Below the pieces are notes generated by a model. That model was not told the DNA's origin. It saw nothing but the letters and a program-made list of their open reading frames with translations, and searched no databases. DNA of 64,000 bases, taken from Allosphingosinicella sp042666435. Lineage in GTDB: Bacteria; Pseudomonadota; Alphaproteobacteria; Sphingomonadales; Sphingomonadaceae. The stretch covers positions 310,001-374,000 of the forward strand of contig NZ_JBHTDC010000002.1 of the NCBI RefSeq assembly GCF_042666435.1. The letters run 5' to 3'. Shown piece by piece: positions 27,075-35,795 of the stretch. Position numbers and translations under genes: made by a program. The first letter of the stretch is position 1. Every line of letters starts with the position of its first letter.

Positions 27075-28535
27075 ATGGACAGCTTCGATCTCCTCATCGT
27101 CGGCGGCGGCATCAATGGCGCAGCCATCGCCCGCGACGCCGCAATCCGGGGAGCGAAGACTTTGCTCGTCGAAAGGGACGACCTCGGCCAGCATACCAGC
27201 TCGGCGTCGTCGAAGCTGATCCACGGCGGGCTGCGCTATCTCGAGCAATATGAATTCCGTCTCGTCCGCGAGGCGCTGAAGGAGCGCGAGATATTGCTCA
27301 GGACGGCGCCGCACATCGTCCGGCCACTGCGCTTCGTGCTGCCCGATGGCGAGGCGATGCGGCCCTGGTGGATGCTCCGCGCCGGGCTCCTCCTCTACGA
27401 CCTCCTCGCCTCGGGCGGCAGCCTGCCGCGTTCGCGCGGTGTCGGGCGCCGTGATGCGGCGCGGGGCGGGCTGGCGAACCGGGCGACACGCCTCGCGGCC
27501 TATTGGGACGCGTCGGTGGACGATGCCCGGCTCGTCATCCTCAACGCCGTCGACGCGGCCGAGCGCGGCGCCGAGATCACGACCCGCACCGAATTTCTGT
27601 CGGCGGCGCGGGAGGGAGACGTCTGGCGGGCGTCGCTGTCGGGCGGCCGCGTCGTGACCGCCCGGGCGATCGTCAATGCGGCCGGGCCGTGGGTCGCCGA
27701 AGTGCTGCGCGGCCGGCTCTCCGAGACCAGCCGCGCCAAGGTCCGCCTGGTCAAGGGGAGCCACATCGTCGTCCCGCGCCTGTTTGACGGCGAGCATGCC
27801 TTCATCCTCCAGCAACCGGACGGCCGCATCGTCTTCGCCATTCCCTATGAGGGCCGCTTCACCCTGATCGGGACGACCGACGTGCCGGTCGAAGCGCCCG
27901 AGGATGCCGTCATCGCGGCGGCGGAGGTCGACTATCTGTGCGCGGCGGCCAACCTTTACTTAAGCGAGCCAATCGCGCCGGCGGATGTCGTGTGGAGCTA
28001 TTCGGGGGTGCGCTCGCTCTACGACGACGGCGAGGCCGATCCCAAGGCGGTGACTCGCGATTATCGGCTGGAGCTGGACGACGATCCGGGCGCGAAACTG
28101 CTCTCGGTGTTCGGCGGCAAGGTCACGACCGCCCGCGCGCTGGCCGAGGAAGCGCTCGACAGGCTCGGCGTGGAGGGTCGAAGATCGACCGGCTGGGTCG
28201 CGCTCCCCGGCGGCGACATCACGCCCGCGTTCCACGAGCATCTGGCGGATCTCGCCCAGTGGATGCCGGCGCCATTGCTCGCGCGCCTGGCCCGCTCCTA
28301 CGGCACGCGGCTGCGCGACCTGATCGATGGCGCGTCGTCGCTGGACGGGCTCGGCCGACATTTCGGCGCCGGCCTCCACGAGGCCGAGATCCGCTATCTC
28401 ACCGACCGCGAATTCGCCCGCACCGCCGAGGATATCCTCTGGCGCCGGACCAAGCTCGGCCTCCACATGACCGCCGGCGAGCGCGAAACCGTCGCCGATC
28501 GCCTCGCGGGAACGTGTCCGCCCCGAAACGGTTGA
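27075..28535 (+). CDS. glpD: Glycerol-3-phosphate dehydrogenase, FAD-dependent
   Basis: Encodes 486 residues. The membrane-associated enzyme oxidises glycerol 3-phosphate to dihydroxyacetone phosphate and passes electrons to ubiquinone. The FAD motif is IVGGGINGAAIARDAAIRG; then SSKLIHGGLRYLEQYEFRLV, ARAIVNAAGPWV, KGSHIVVPRLF, VWSYSGVRSLYDD, and SVFGGKVTTARALAE. A C-terminal helical cap domain is present. It is divergent from glpK, so glycerol uptake and oxidation genes share one control region. Confidence 0.97.
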   Translation: MDSFDLLIVGGGINGAAIARDAAIRGAKTLLVERDDLGQHTSSASSKLIHGGLRYLEQYEFRLVREALKEREILLRTAPHIVRPLRFVLPDGEAMRPWWMLRAGLLLYDLLASGGSLPRSRGVGRRDAARGGLANRATRLAAYWDASVDDARLVILNAVDAAERGAEITTRTEFLSAAREGDVWRASLSGGRVVTARAIVNAAGPWVAEVLRGRLSETSRAKVRLVKGSHIVVPRLFDGEHAFILQQPDGRIVFAIPYEGRFTLIGTTDVPVEAPEDAVIAAAEVDYLCAAANLYLSEPIAPADVVWSYSGVRSLYDDGEADPKAVTRDYRLELDDDPGAKLLSVFGGKVTTARALAEEALDRLGVEGRRSTGWVALPGGDITPAFHEHLADLAQWMPAPLLARLARSYGTRLRDLIDGASSLDGLGRHFGAGLHEAEIRYLTDREFARTAEDILWRRTKLGLHMTAGERETVADRLAGTCPPRNG

Positions 28536-28541
28536 GCCGCC

Positions 28542-28955
28542 ATGGAATTGCCGGCGAATCAAGCGGCCGCCGAGGCTGGCCAGGGGAAGACGGTGATCGG
28601 ATGGGCGCTGGACCGTGAGCAGCGCAAGGAGCTGCTCCAGCAATTTCCGCCCAAATTTGACAATGTCGTGGCCGATCATGTGACACTCGCGGCCAAGGCG
28701 AAGCAGGACGCGGCGCTGCCTTGCGAGAGGCTCGGCGAGATCGTCGGCCGGGTCGACGACGGCGAGGGTGTCGAGGCGCTGGTGGTCGCCATCGACGACA
28801 GTACCGACCGGCCGGACGGCAGCATTTATCACATCACCTGGTCGCTCGGCGAAGGGCGGCGGGCGAGGGAGAGCAACAACGTGATCGCCCGCCTCGGTTG
28901 GACGGCGATCGACCTGCCCATGCCGGTCAGGCTCATCCCGAGCCGCTGGCCGTGA
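28542..28955 (+). CDS. Putative 2H phosphoesterase-like protein
   Basis: Encodes 137 residues with two H-x-T motifs, HVTL (His46-Thr48) and HITW (His97-Thr99), spaced about 50 residues apart. This is the hallmark of 2H phosphoesterases, which open 2',3'-cyclic phosphate RNA ends or cleave 2'-5' linkages. Beta-strand patterns around both motifs (NVVADHVTLAA, GSIYHITWSL) agree with the fold, and length is small for the family. It starts six bases after glpD and overlaps the next gene, a HAD-type phosphatase, by GTGA, so the two are coupled. The family call is an inference from motifs; I do not recognise a specific named family. Confidence 0.6.
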   Translation: MELPANQAAAEAGQGKTVIGWALDREQRKELLQQFPPKFDNVVADHVTLAAKAKQDAALPCERLGEIVGRVDDGEGVEALVVAIDDSTDRPDGSIYHITWSLGEGRRARESNNVIARLGWTAIDLPMPVRLIPSRWP

Positions 28956-29434
28956 ACCGCCGGCTCTTTCTCGACTGCGACGGCGTGCTCGCCGATTTCG
29001 ATCGGGGCGCGCAGGCGATCCTGGGAATGAGCCCGAGGGCATTCGAGCAGCGCTTCAATATCGGCAGGATGTGGGCCAAGCTGGCCGGAGCTCCGGATTT
29101 CTACGGCACCTTGCCGCTGATGCCCGGCGCCATCGAACTGTTCGAGGCGGTCAGGCATCTCGATCCGGTCATCCTCACCGGCCTGCCGCGCGGCAATTGG
29201 GCGGCGGAGCAGAAGATACGCTGGGCGGCGGCGCATTTCCCCGGCACCCCCATCATCACCTGCATGGCGGTCAACAAGCGCAACCATTGCCAGGAAGGCG
29301 ACGTGCTGGTCGACGACACGCTGAAGCACCGGCACCTGTGGGAAGAGGCCGGCGGCATCTTCATCCACCACCGGGACGTGGCCGAGACGCTCAGTTCGCT
29401 GGACCGTTTCTTTCCGCTCCACTCGAACGCCTGA
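28952..29434 (+). CDS. HAD-superfamily phosphatase, 5'(3')-nucleotidase-like
   Basis: Encodes 160 residues from GTG 28952, which overlaps the stop of the gene before it. HAD motif I is LFLDCDGVLADFD (nucleophile Asp and acid Asp), motif II ILTGLPRG, a Lys in the KRNHC region, and motif IV GDVLVDDTLKHRHLWEEAGG. The LPLMPGAIELFEAV stretch with a small cap resembles deoxyribonucleotidases. It would remove a phosphate from a small nucleotide or RNA end. Its coupling to the 2H-like gene suggests a joint job, such as cyclic-phosphate opening followed by phosphate removal, but this is inference. Confidence 0.75.
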   Translation: MNRRLFLDCDGVLADFDRGAQAILGMSPRAFEQRFNIGRMWAKLAGAPDFYGTLPLMPGAIELFEAVRHLDPVILTGLPRGNWAAEQKIRWAAAHFPGTPIITCMAVNKRNHCQEGDVLVDDTLKHRHLWEEAGGIFIHHRDVAETLSSLDRFFPLHSNA

Positions 29435-29554
29435 AGCGGTGCTGCCAGCCTTGCTCGCGTGGAGGCCCGATCCTCGCGCGGCGCGCCGAGCCTTTGCGCT
29501 TGAGGGCGGCGCGGACGCGCGATAGGCGCCGTCGGGTCAATCGGCGGAGAGCAG

Positions 29555-30733
29555 ATGAACCCCACGGCCACGATCCTCCTCCTGGGCTCGGGCGAGCTCG
29601 GCAAGGAATTCACCATATCCGCCAAGCGGCTCGGCTGCCGCGTCGTCGCCTGCGACAGCTATCAAGGCGCGCCGGCGATGCAGGTGGCGGATGCCGCCGA
29701 AATCTTCTCCATGCTCGACGGCGACCGGCTGCGCGAGGCCGTGGCGCGACACCAGCCGGATTTCGTGGTGCCGGAGATCGAGGCCATCCGCACCAAGGTG
29801 CTGGCCGAGATCGAGGCCGCGGGGACGATTGTCGTTCCCTCCGCCCGCGCGGCCCGGATGACGATGAACCGGGACGCCATACGCGAGCTCGCGGCGGGCC
29901 CGCTCGGCCTTCGCACCTCGCGCTTCCGCTTCGCCGAAAGCCTGGACGAGGTGAAGGCGGGCGCGGAGCACACCGGCTTTCCCTGCATCATCAAGCCGGT
30001 CATGTCCTCCTCGGGCAAGGGCCAGAGCACCGTCGAGGATGAAGCCGGGCTCGAACAAGCGTGGGACTATGCCGTCGCCAACATGCGCGGCGACCGGGCG
30101 CGGGTGATCGTCGAGGAATTCATCCACTTCGATTATGAGATCACCCTGCTCACGATCCGCACCCGAGACGGCGTGCTCTTCTGTCCGCCGATCGGCCACC
30201 GGCAGGAGCGCGGCGACTATATGGAGAGCTGGCAGCCCGCCGCCATGTCGGCCGCAGCACTGGCGGAGGCGCAGGACATGGCGCGCAAGGTAGTCGACGA
30301 TCTGGGCGGCCATGGCATCTTCGGTGTCGAATTCTTCGTGGCGGGCGACGAGGTCATCTTCTCCGAGCTGTCGCCGCGGCCTCACGACACGGGCATGGTG
30401 ACGTTGATCTCGCAAAACCTTTCGGAATTCGACCTCCATGTCCGCGCCATCCTGGGCCTGCCGATCCCCGAAATCGCGCTCCGCCATCCGGCCGGCGCCT
30501 CGGCCGTGATCCTCGCCTCCCGCGCGTCGGAGGATTTCGCGATCAGCGGCCTCGCCGAGGCGCTCGCGCTCGGTGGCGCCGGCCGGGAGGTGGACGTCCG
30601 CATCTTCGGCAAGCCGACGACACGCCCTTATCGTCGCATGGCCGTGGCGCTGGCGTCGGGGGAGACGACGGACGAGGCCCGCCGGCTCGCCGCCGACGCG
30701 GCCGCTCGCGTCACCTTCGACTATCGCGATTAA
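29555..30733 (+). CDS. purT: Formate-dependent phosphoribosylglycinamide formyltransferase
   Basis: Encodes 392 residues of PurT, an ATP-grasp enzyme that makes formyl-GAR from GAR, formate and ATP in purine synthesis. Motifs: LLGSGELGKEFTISAKRLG, VVPEIEAIRTKVL, the ATP-grasp PCIIKPVMSSSGKGQS, VIVEEFIHFDYEITLLT, GVEFFVAGDEVIFSELSPRPHDTG and ASVAL-like C-terminal parts (SAVILASRASEDF). It is a stand-alone alternative to PurN. It is convergent with the gluzincin-like gene, the stop codons overlapping by four bases. Confidence 0.97.
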   Translation: MNPTATILLLGSGELGKEFTISAKRLGCRVVACDSYQGAPAMQVADAAEIFSMLDGDRLREAVARHQPDFVVPEIEAIRTKVLAEIEAAGTIVVPSARAARMTMNRDAIRELAAGPLGLRTSRFRFAESLDEVKAGAEHTGFPCIIKPVMSSSGKGQSTVEDEAGLEQAWDYAVANMRGDRARVIVEEFIHFDYEITLLTIRTRDGVLFCPPIGHRQERGDYMESWQPAAMSAAALAEAQDMARKVVDDLGGHGIFGVEFFVAGDEVIFSELSPRPHDTGMVTLISQNLSEFDLHVRAILGLPIPEIALRHPAGASAVILASRASEDFAISGLAEALALGGAGREVDVRIFGKPTTRPYRRMAVALASGETTDEARRLAADAAARVTFDYRD

Positions 30734-32220
30734 TCGTCCTCGATCCTTTCGATGTGGAAGACCGCCGGCGGCGCCTTGCCCGCCTCAACCTCCGCCATCA
30801 GCGTCCGCGCCGCCTCCCGCAGGCGCGTCGAATGCGGCTCGTTGACCACCGGCGCCAGTAGCGCCTTGGCCATTTCGAAATCGCCATGGAGCGCCTGTTG
30901 GTGAGCGGCGTTGAGCCGGATCAGGCTCACCTGCGGCGCGAGCTGCGCCGCGAGCAGCAGGATGTTGCCGACATTCTCGCCGGCGAACGCCGGGTCCGCC
31001 GAAAAGCTTTCGGCATAACGGATGAGGGCGGGATAGAAATTCTCGTCGGCTTTGTGCGCCCGCGCGAGCCAGGGTCGTGCCTTGGCGAAATGCTCGGCGC
31101 GGGCGGCGCTGTCGGCGCGGCCGGCATGAATGTGAGCGAGTCCTCGCAGATAGAGCGCGTCACGATCGTCCGGCCGCAGCTTCAGGAGCCTGTCGAGCAG
31201 CGCCTCGGCCCGCGCCCGGTCGCCATAAAGGAGCTCGGCCCGGATCAGCGCCTCCATCGCGGCGGGATCGTCGGGATGATCCTCGACCGCGTCGCGCACG
31301 CGGGGAAGAACCGGATAGGAACCCCAATCGGCGAGGCCCAGGCTGAGGCCGGCCGAATAGAGCAGAAGGTCGTCTTCCGACGGTGGCAGCCGACGCACCG
31401 AGATCGCCACCGGATCGGCGCGGCTGGCGCGCGGAATACGGGTGAAGGTCATGTCGTTGCCGTAGCCGCGCAGAATGCGCGTGAAATCGACGGCGTCCAT
31501 CTCGAACACGGTTCGGAAGCTCGCCTTGGGATCCTCGCCTTCCGCGAACCCCCGCAAATAACGCTGCAGCAAGGCCCGGCGCTCGGGATCGCGCATCAGA
31601 TAATGGACCATCAGCCAGCTCTGGGCGTAGAAGAGCGAGCCGCCCGCCGAGGCGCTGTCGCGGGTGAGCATGTTGTCGAGGGAATACCAGTTGGCGCGCA
31701 GCCAGGTCGCCCGAATGCGATTGTCACGCCCCACATCGACGTGGGTGTCGGTGAATTCCACCGTCGCGAGATATTCCGCGAAGCCTTCGATATACCAGGT
31801 GGGATAATTGGCGGGAAAATGCTGCAGCATGAAATGGTGCGCATATTCGTGGAACAGGGTGTCGGCGGCCCAGCCCAATCCATAATCCTTGCGGATCGCG
31901 AACGCGGCGACGCCTTCCGAGGTTGCGAGGTAGAAGCCGCCCATCCCGCCGCCGACGTTGCGCACCTTGCGAAGCTCTTTCGAGGAAGATGCCAGGTAGA
32001 TCCTCAGCTTACTCGGCGACGACGGGTCGTCGACTCCGGTCAGGTCCGCGAGCAGCTCGTGGAAATCCTCGAGTAGGCGGACGTTCGATCGGAGCTCCTG
32101 CTCCTTGCCGTCGCTATAGACGAGGAAATGCGGGCTTTCCGCCTCCAACCAGGCGGCCGATGCGGGCGCCGCGAACAACAAAGCCATCACGGGCATCATC
32201 AGACGCGCTACGATCCCCAT
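30730..32220 (-). CDS. Secreted gluzincin-like peptidase-fold protein with TPR-like C-terminus
   Basis: Encodes 496 residues from ATG 32220; the longer frame is only antisense of thiG. A signal peptide (VMALLFAAPASAA) leads to a domain with HEYAHH (residues 124-129) and a downstream Glu in YIEGFAEY (145-150), the zinc signature of the gluzincin clan (peptidase MA-like). From about residue 290 the chain is helical with tetratricopeptide-like units (DDRDALYLRGLAHIHAGR, EALIRAELLYGDRARAEALL). Similar proteins are common and uncharacterised in sphingomonads. It probably acts in the periplasm; enzyme activity is not proven. Confidence 0.8.
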   Translation of the reverse strand: MGIVARLMMPVMALLFAAPASAAWLEAESPHFLVYSDGKEQELRSNVRLLEDFHELLADLTGVDDPSSPSKLRIYLASSSKELRKVRNVGGGMGGFYLATSEGVAAFAIRKDYGLGWAADTLFHEYAHHFMLQHFPANYPTWYIEGFAEYLATVEFTDTHVDVGRDNRIRATWLRANWYSLDNMLTRDSASAGGSLFYAQSWLMVHYLMRDPERRALLQRYLRGFAEGEDPKASFRTVFEMDAVDFTRILRGYGNDMTFTRIPRASRADPVAISVRRLPPSEDDLLLYSAGLSLGLADWGSYPVLPRVRDAVEDHPDDPAAMEALIRAELLYGDRARAEALLDRLLKLRPDDRDALYLRGLAHIHAGRADSAARAEHFAKARPWLARAHKADENFYPALIRYAESFSADPAFAGENVGNILLLAAQLAPQVSLIRLNAAHQQALHGDFEMAKALLAPVVNEPHSTRLREAARTLMAEVEAGKAPPAVFHIERIEDD

Positions 32221-32306
32221 TCCGCTCTTCCCCTTCAAGCCATTGATTGTAAACGCTGCAGCGCGTCGATCAAGGGCGGGACGGGATTCGGGCGGGCTGG
32301 CGGGCC

Positions 32307-33116
32307 CTAGATCAGCCCCGCGAGCGGGCTCGACGGATCGGCGTAGCGGCGCTTGCCCATGCGGCCGGCGCGGTAAGCGAGGCGCCCGGATTCGACCGCG
32401 GCCTTCATCGCCCGGGCCATCAGGATGGGATCTTTCGCCTCGGCTATCGCGGTGTTCATGAGCACGCCGTCGCAGCCCAACTCCATCGCCACCGCGGCGT
32501 CGGAGGCGGTGCCGACACCGGCGTCGACCAGCACGGGCACCGACGCATTCTCCACGATCAGGCGGATCATCACCCGATTCTGCAAGCCGAGGCCGGAGCC
32601 GATCGGCGCGCCCAGGGGCATGATCGCGACCGCGCCGGCATCCTCCAGCTTCTTCGCCGCGATCGGATCGTCGGCGCAATAGACCATCGGCTCGAACCCT
32701 TCCTTGGCGAGAATCTCCGTCGCGCGCAGGGTCTCGATCATGTCCGGGTAGAGCGTCTTCGCCTCGCCCAGCACTTCGAGCTTCACCAAAGTCCAGCCGC
32801 CCGCCTCGCGCGCCAGGCGCAGCGTCCGGATGGCTTCCTCGGCGGTGAAGCAGCCGGCCGTGTTGGGGAGGTAGGTCGTCGTCGCGGGATCGATGAAGTC
32901 GGTCAGCATCGGCTGCTTGGGATCGGCGATATTGACGCGCCGCACCGCGACCGTGACGATCTCCGCGCCCGATGCCGCGACCGCGGCGGCATTCTGCTCG
33001 AAGCTCTTATACTTGCCGGTGCCGACGATCAGGCGCGAGCGGAAGGCGCGGCCCGCGACGGTCCAGCGGTCGTCCATGTCGTTGTCGGATGCGTTCGCGC
33101 TCGTCTTTTCGTTCAT
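32307..33116 (-). CDS. thiG: Thiazole synthase
   Basis: Encodes 269 residues, a TIM-barrel enzyme that builds the thiazole phosphate of thiamine from deoxyxylulose phosphate, ThiS thiocarboxylate and an iminoglycine. Seen: RSRLIVGTGKY, VTVAVRR, LPNTAGCFTAEEAIRTLRLARE, catalytic Lys in LVKLEVLG, GSGLGLQN, VLVDAGVGTASDAAVAMELGCDGVLMNTAIAEAKDP. ATG 33077 (MDDRWTVAG) is a possible later start. ThiS and ThiO are not adjacent. ThiC and its TPP riboswitch lie 14 kb away in the same window, but no riboswitch is seen here. Confidence 0.97.
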   Translation of the reverse strand: MNEKTSANASDNDMDDRWTVAGRAFRSRLIVGTGKYKSFEQNAAAVAASGAEIVTVAVRRVNIADPKQPMLTDFIDPATTTYLPNTAGCFTAEEAIRTLRLAREAGGWTLVKLEVLGEAKTLYPDMIETLRATEILAKEGFEPMVYCADDPIAAKKLEDAGAVAIMPLGAPIGSGLGLQNRVMIRLIVENASVPVLVDAGVGTASDAAVAMELGCDGVLMNTAIAEAKDPILMARAMKAAVESGRLAYRAGRMGKRRYADPSSPLAGLI

Positions 33117-33173
33117 GGGGCAGGCCTATAGCGGCCAAGCCGGACAGGGGGAACCGCCTCCGTCCTTGCAACG

Positions 33174-33211
33174 AAAAGCCCGCCCGGAAGCGCGAAGGCT
33201 CCCGGACGGGC
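33174..33211 (-). terminator. Rho-independent terminator after the RTX gene
   Basis: On the minus strand a GC-rich stem (GCCCGTCCGGGAGC pairing with the complementary arm ending CGGGCGGGC, 33178-33211) is followed by TTTT (33177-33174). It closes the RTX transcription unit before thiG. Confidence 0.8.
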
Positions 33212-33231
33212 GTTTCCTTTCTCGCGACGGC

Positions 33232-35061
33232 TCAGCCGAAGACGAAGTCGCTGGCGGTCAGCGTGTCGACATTCTCGAACGTGCCGATGAGCAGCGCCTC
33301 ATGCTCGGCGCCGGTGCCGTCCTGGTCGAAGAACAGGCGATCGGTAACGCGGTCGAACAGCAGCTGCGGCCCGGCGACGGTCGGCGACGGATTGTTGCCC
33401 GAGATGATGCTGAAGTCCGGCGCTTCCTCGAGGCCGAGGAATTCCAGGGAAATCTGGATCTTGTCCTCGCCCCGGGTGAAGTCGGTGAAGATGTCGCCGA
33501 ACCACGCGCCGTGCAGCGTCTGGTCGGAAACGTCGAATATGTCGCGGCCGGCGCCGCCGGTGAAGGTGTCCGAACCCTCGCCGCCGTGCAGATAATCGTT
33601 GCCGGCGCGGCCATCGAGCACGTCGTCGCCGTCGCTGCCGAAGAAGCGGTTGGCGGCGGCGTCGCCGAACAGGAAATCATCCTCCTCGGAACCGATGAAC
33701 GTTTCCACCAGGCGGAACTTGTCGCCCAGGATCAGGCCGTCGTTGAGCGTCTGGTCGGCGAGATCGAGGAAGGCGGACAGGTCGCCTTCATTGGTGAAGT
33801 CGGCGGTGTCGCGGTCGGCGCCGCCGTCGAACGAGTCGGCGTCGGCATTGGATTCGCTCAGCTGGAACACATCGTCCCCGGCGTCGCCGAACAGGCGGTC
33901 GCGGCCGACGCTGTCGGTCAGCACGTCGTTGCCGTCCTGGCCGCGGACCAGGTCGTTGCCGGCATCGCCGTCGATATGGTCGTCGCCGGCGCCGCCGTAG
34001 AGCTGGTCCGACTGGCCGCCGCCGTGGAGGCTGTCGGCGTTCGCGCCGCCGGTCACGATGTCGCGCGCCGCGCCGCCGAAGAAGTTCAGGGTCTCGAAAT
34101 TCCGGATCGAGCCACCGCTGGCGAGGTCGATCAGCGCCGAGGAGAAGACGAAATTCTCGGCGATCCGGCTGGCGGTGAAATCGAGCTGGATGGTGTCGCT
34201 CTGCGCGCCGCCATCGGCGATGTCCTTGACGCCGATCTCGATGAAGTCATCGCCGTTATTGCCCATGATAGTATCGATTTCGGCCGTGCGGTCGCCCCGG
34301 CCGTCGGAGCTGAAGACGTTCGAGACGAGGGTGTCGTTGCCGTTGCCGCCGGTGATCCGGTCGGCGCCCGTGCCGCCTTGGACGAGATCCTCGCCCGAAC
34401 CCCCGTTCATGACGTCGTTGCCGGCGTCGCCGGTGAGGAAGTCCGCGTCATTGCCGCCGTGCAGCGTGTCGTTGCCTTCACCGCCCTGGAGGAAGTCAAA
34501 GCCGTCGAGCCCGCTCAGCGTGTCGTTGCCCTTGCCGCCGAAGAGCGAGTCGGCGAGCAGGTAGCCGGTGATCACGTCGTCGCCGCTGCCGGCGAAGATC
34601 TGATATTGCTCGATCCCGGTGAGCGAGAAGGCGGTTCCGAACTGGTTGGTCTCGATCGGGTCCTTGCCCGAGAAACGGATTGCCGCGGTCTGCGAACTGA
34701 GGCTGAGGAAGAGGGTATCGACGCCCGAGCCGCCGTCGATCACGTCGCCGATCGTCTCGGCCATCGAGAAAGCGAGGATCGTGTCGTCGCCCGCGCCGCC
34801 ATTGATGGTGTCCCGACCGGCGCCGCCGGTCAGCGAATCCGCGCCGGTGCCGCCGTCCAGCAGGTCGTTGCCGGCATCGCCCTGGAGCGTGTCGCGATTC
34901 TCGCCGCCATAGAGCTTGTCGTTGCCGAGGCCACCGAAGATCAGGTCGGCGCCATAGCCGCCGTTCACGATGTCGTTGCCGCCCTGGGCGAAAATCGTGT
35001 CGGACGCGTAGCCGCTGGTGATGGTCTCGTCGGTGTCGTTGCCGAAAATCGGATCAGGCAT
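33232..35061 (-). CDS. RTX-repeat protein, probable type I secretion substrate
   Basis: Encodes 609 residues from ATG 35061, which has an AAGGGG site; the upstream frame has none. The chain consists mostly of nonapeptide calcium-binding repeats of the GGxGxDxLx type (for example YGGENRDTLQGDAGNDLLDGG near residues 50-70 and GGGQSDQLYGGAGDDHIDG near 350), which fold into beta-rolls once secreted into calcium-rich medium. There is no N-terminal signal peptide, as expected for type I secretion, whose signal lies at the C-terminus (ending ASDFVFG). No enzyme domain is obvious. No transporter genes are adjacent. Confidence 0.9.
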   Translation of the reverse strand: MPDPIFGNDTDETITSGYASDTIFAQGGNDIVNGGYGADLIFGGLGNDKLYGGENRDTLQGDAGNDLLDGGTGADSLTGGAGRDTINGGAGDDTILAFSMAETIGDVIDGGSGVDTLFLSLSSQTAAIRFSGKDPIETNQFGTAFSLTGIEQYQIFAGSGDDVITGYLLADSLFGGKGNDTLSGLDGFDFLQGGEGNDTLHGGNDADFLTGDAGNDVMNGGSGEDLVQGGTGADRITGGNGNDTLVSNVFSSDGRGDRTAEIDTIMGNNGDDFIEIGVKDIADGGAQSDTIQLDFTASRIAENFVFSSALIDLASGGSIRNFETLNFFGGAARDIVTGGANADSLHGGGQSDQLYGGAGDDHIDGDAGNDLVRGQDGNDVLTDSVGRDRLFGDAGDDVFQLSESNADADSFDGGADRDTADFTNEGDLSAFLDLADQTLNDGLILGDKFRLVETFIGSEEDDFLFGDAAANRFFGSDGDDVLDGRAGNDYLHGGEGSDTFTGGAGRDIFDVSDQTLHGAWFGDIFTDFTRGEDKIQISLEFLGLEEAPDFSIISGNNPSPTVAGPQLLFDRVTDRLFFDQDGTGAEHEALLIGTFENVDTLTASDFVFG

Positions 35062-35234
35062 CTTGTTACCCCTTGATTGTGTTGTGGTTGTTCCGGGGGC
35101 GGCCAGTGGAAGGGGGCGCGGAAATCGGCGAGGGGGCATCGACCAAGCTCAAACCGGGTTCGACAAAGAGGGCGCGCGCGCGACGAAGGCGGCGTTTCGT
35201 CCGACCAATTGTGCAGGAGGTATATAGGACTTGT

Positions 35235-35726
35235 TCAGGGACAGCGCGAGCGGGTCAGGGTCGAGCCCTGGCCGGTGACGGTGAGGCTGGCGCCGTCCGG
35301 AGACAGGCTGAGACGGCGCTCGTCGGTCCATGTTTCGCCCTCGCCCCGATATTCGGCGGTGACGTCGACCACCTGCTCGCTCTCGATCTCCACGCGGCGG
35401 ACCATACCGATGCTCTCGTAGAAGGTCAGGCGGGCCGCATCGATTCGGAGGCGCGTTTCGCTGAGGCCGGTGCCGCAGGCGGAAAGGTCGGCATTCCATT
35501 CGCCGTGAAAGCGGGCGGGAATGATCGCCGCGGCCTCGGGGTCGGACTTTGCTTCATCGTCGACCGCTGGCGGCGGCACGTCGCTCCGCGAAGCGGCAGC
35601 GTCCTCGCCGGCGACGTCTCCGACCACGACGGTGTCTGTCCCCTCACCCGGCGCTCCCCCCTCCGCCGAACAGGCGGCAAGAATCAGGGCCGCCAGCAGC
35701 GGCGCGGCGGTCGACAGGTGACGCAT
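35235..35726 (-). CDS. Putative lipoprotein
   Basis: Encodes 163 residues with a lipoprotein signal (AALILAACS, Cys19). An Asp/Ala-rich low-complexity linker runs to about residue 65, then a small beta-rich domain (IPARFHGEWNADLSACG, LSLSPDGASLTVTGQG) ends in RSRCP. The two Cys of the domain could form a disulfide. I recognise no named family. Its stop is about 170 bases from the RTX start on the same strand, so co-transcription is possible but not shown. Confidence 0.72.
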   Translation of the reverse strand: MRHLSTAAPLLAALILAACSAEGGAPGEGTDTVVVGDVAGEDAAASRSDVPPPAVDDEAKSDPEAAAIIPARFHGEWNADLSACGTGLSETRLRIDAARLTFYESIGMVRRVEIESEQVVDVTAEYRGEGETWTDERRLSLSPDGASLTVTGQGSTLTRSRCP

Positions 35727-35795
35727 GGAGATACTCCGGCAAGGCTGGCTTCACCCTGAATGAACGCGGGCAAGGCGGCTTCGCTCCCCTCCCGG

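Noticed and set aside
32893..35076. A very long open frame antisense to the RTX gene (over 700 codons).
   Set aside because: It mirrors the GGxGxD repeats of the RTX gene in another frame, and its Val/Ala/Glu-rich translation has no domain; typical of GC-rich antisense frames.
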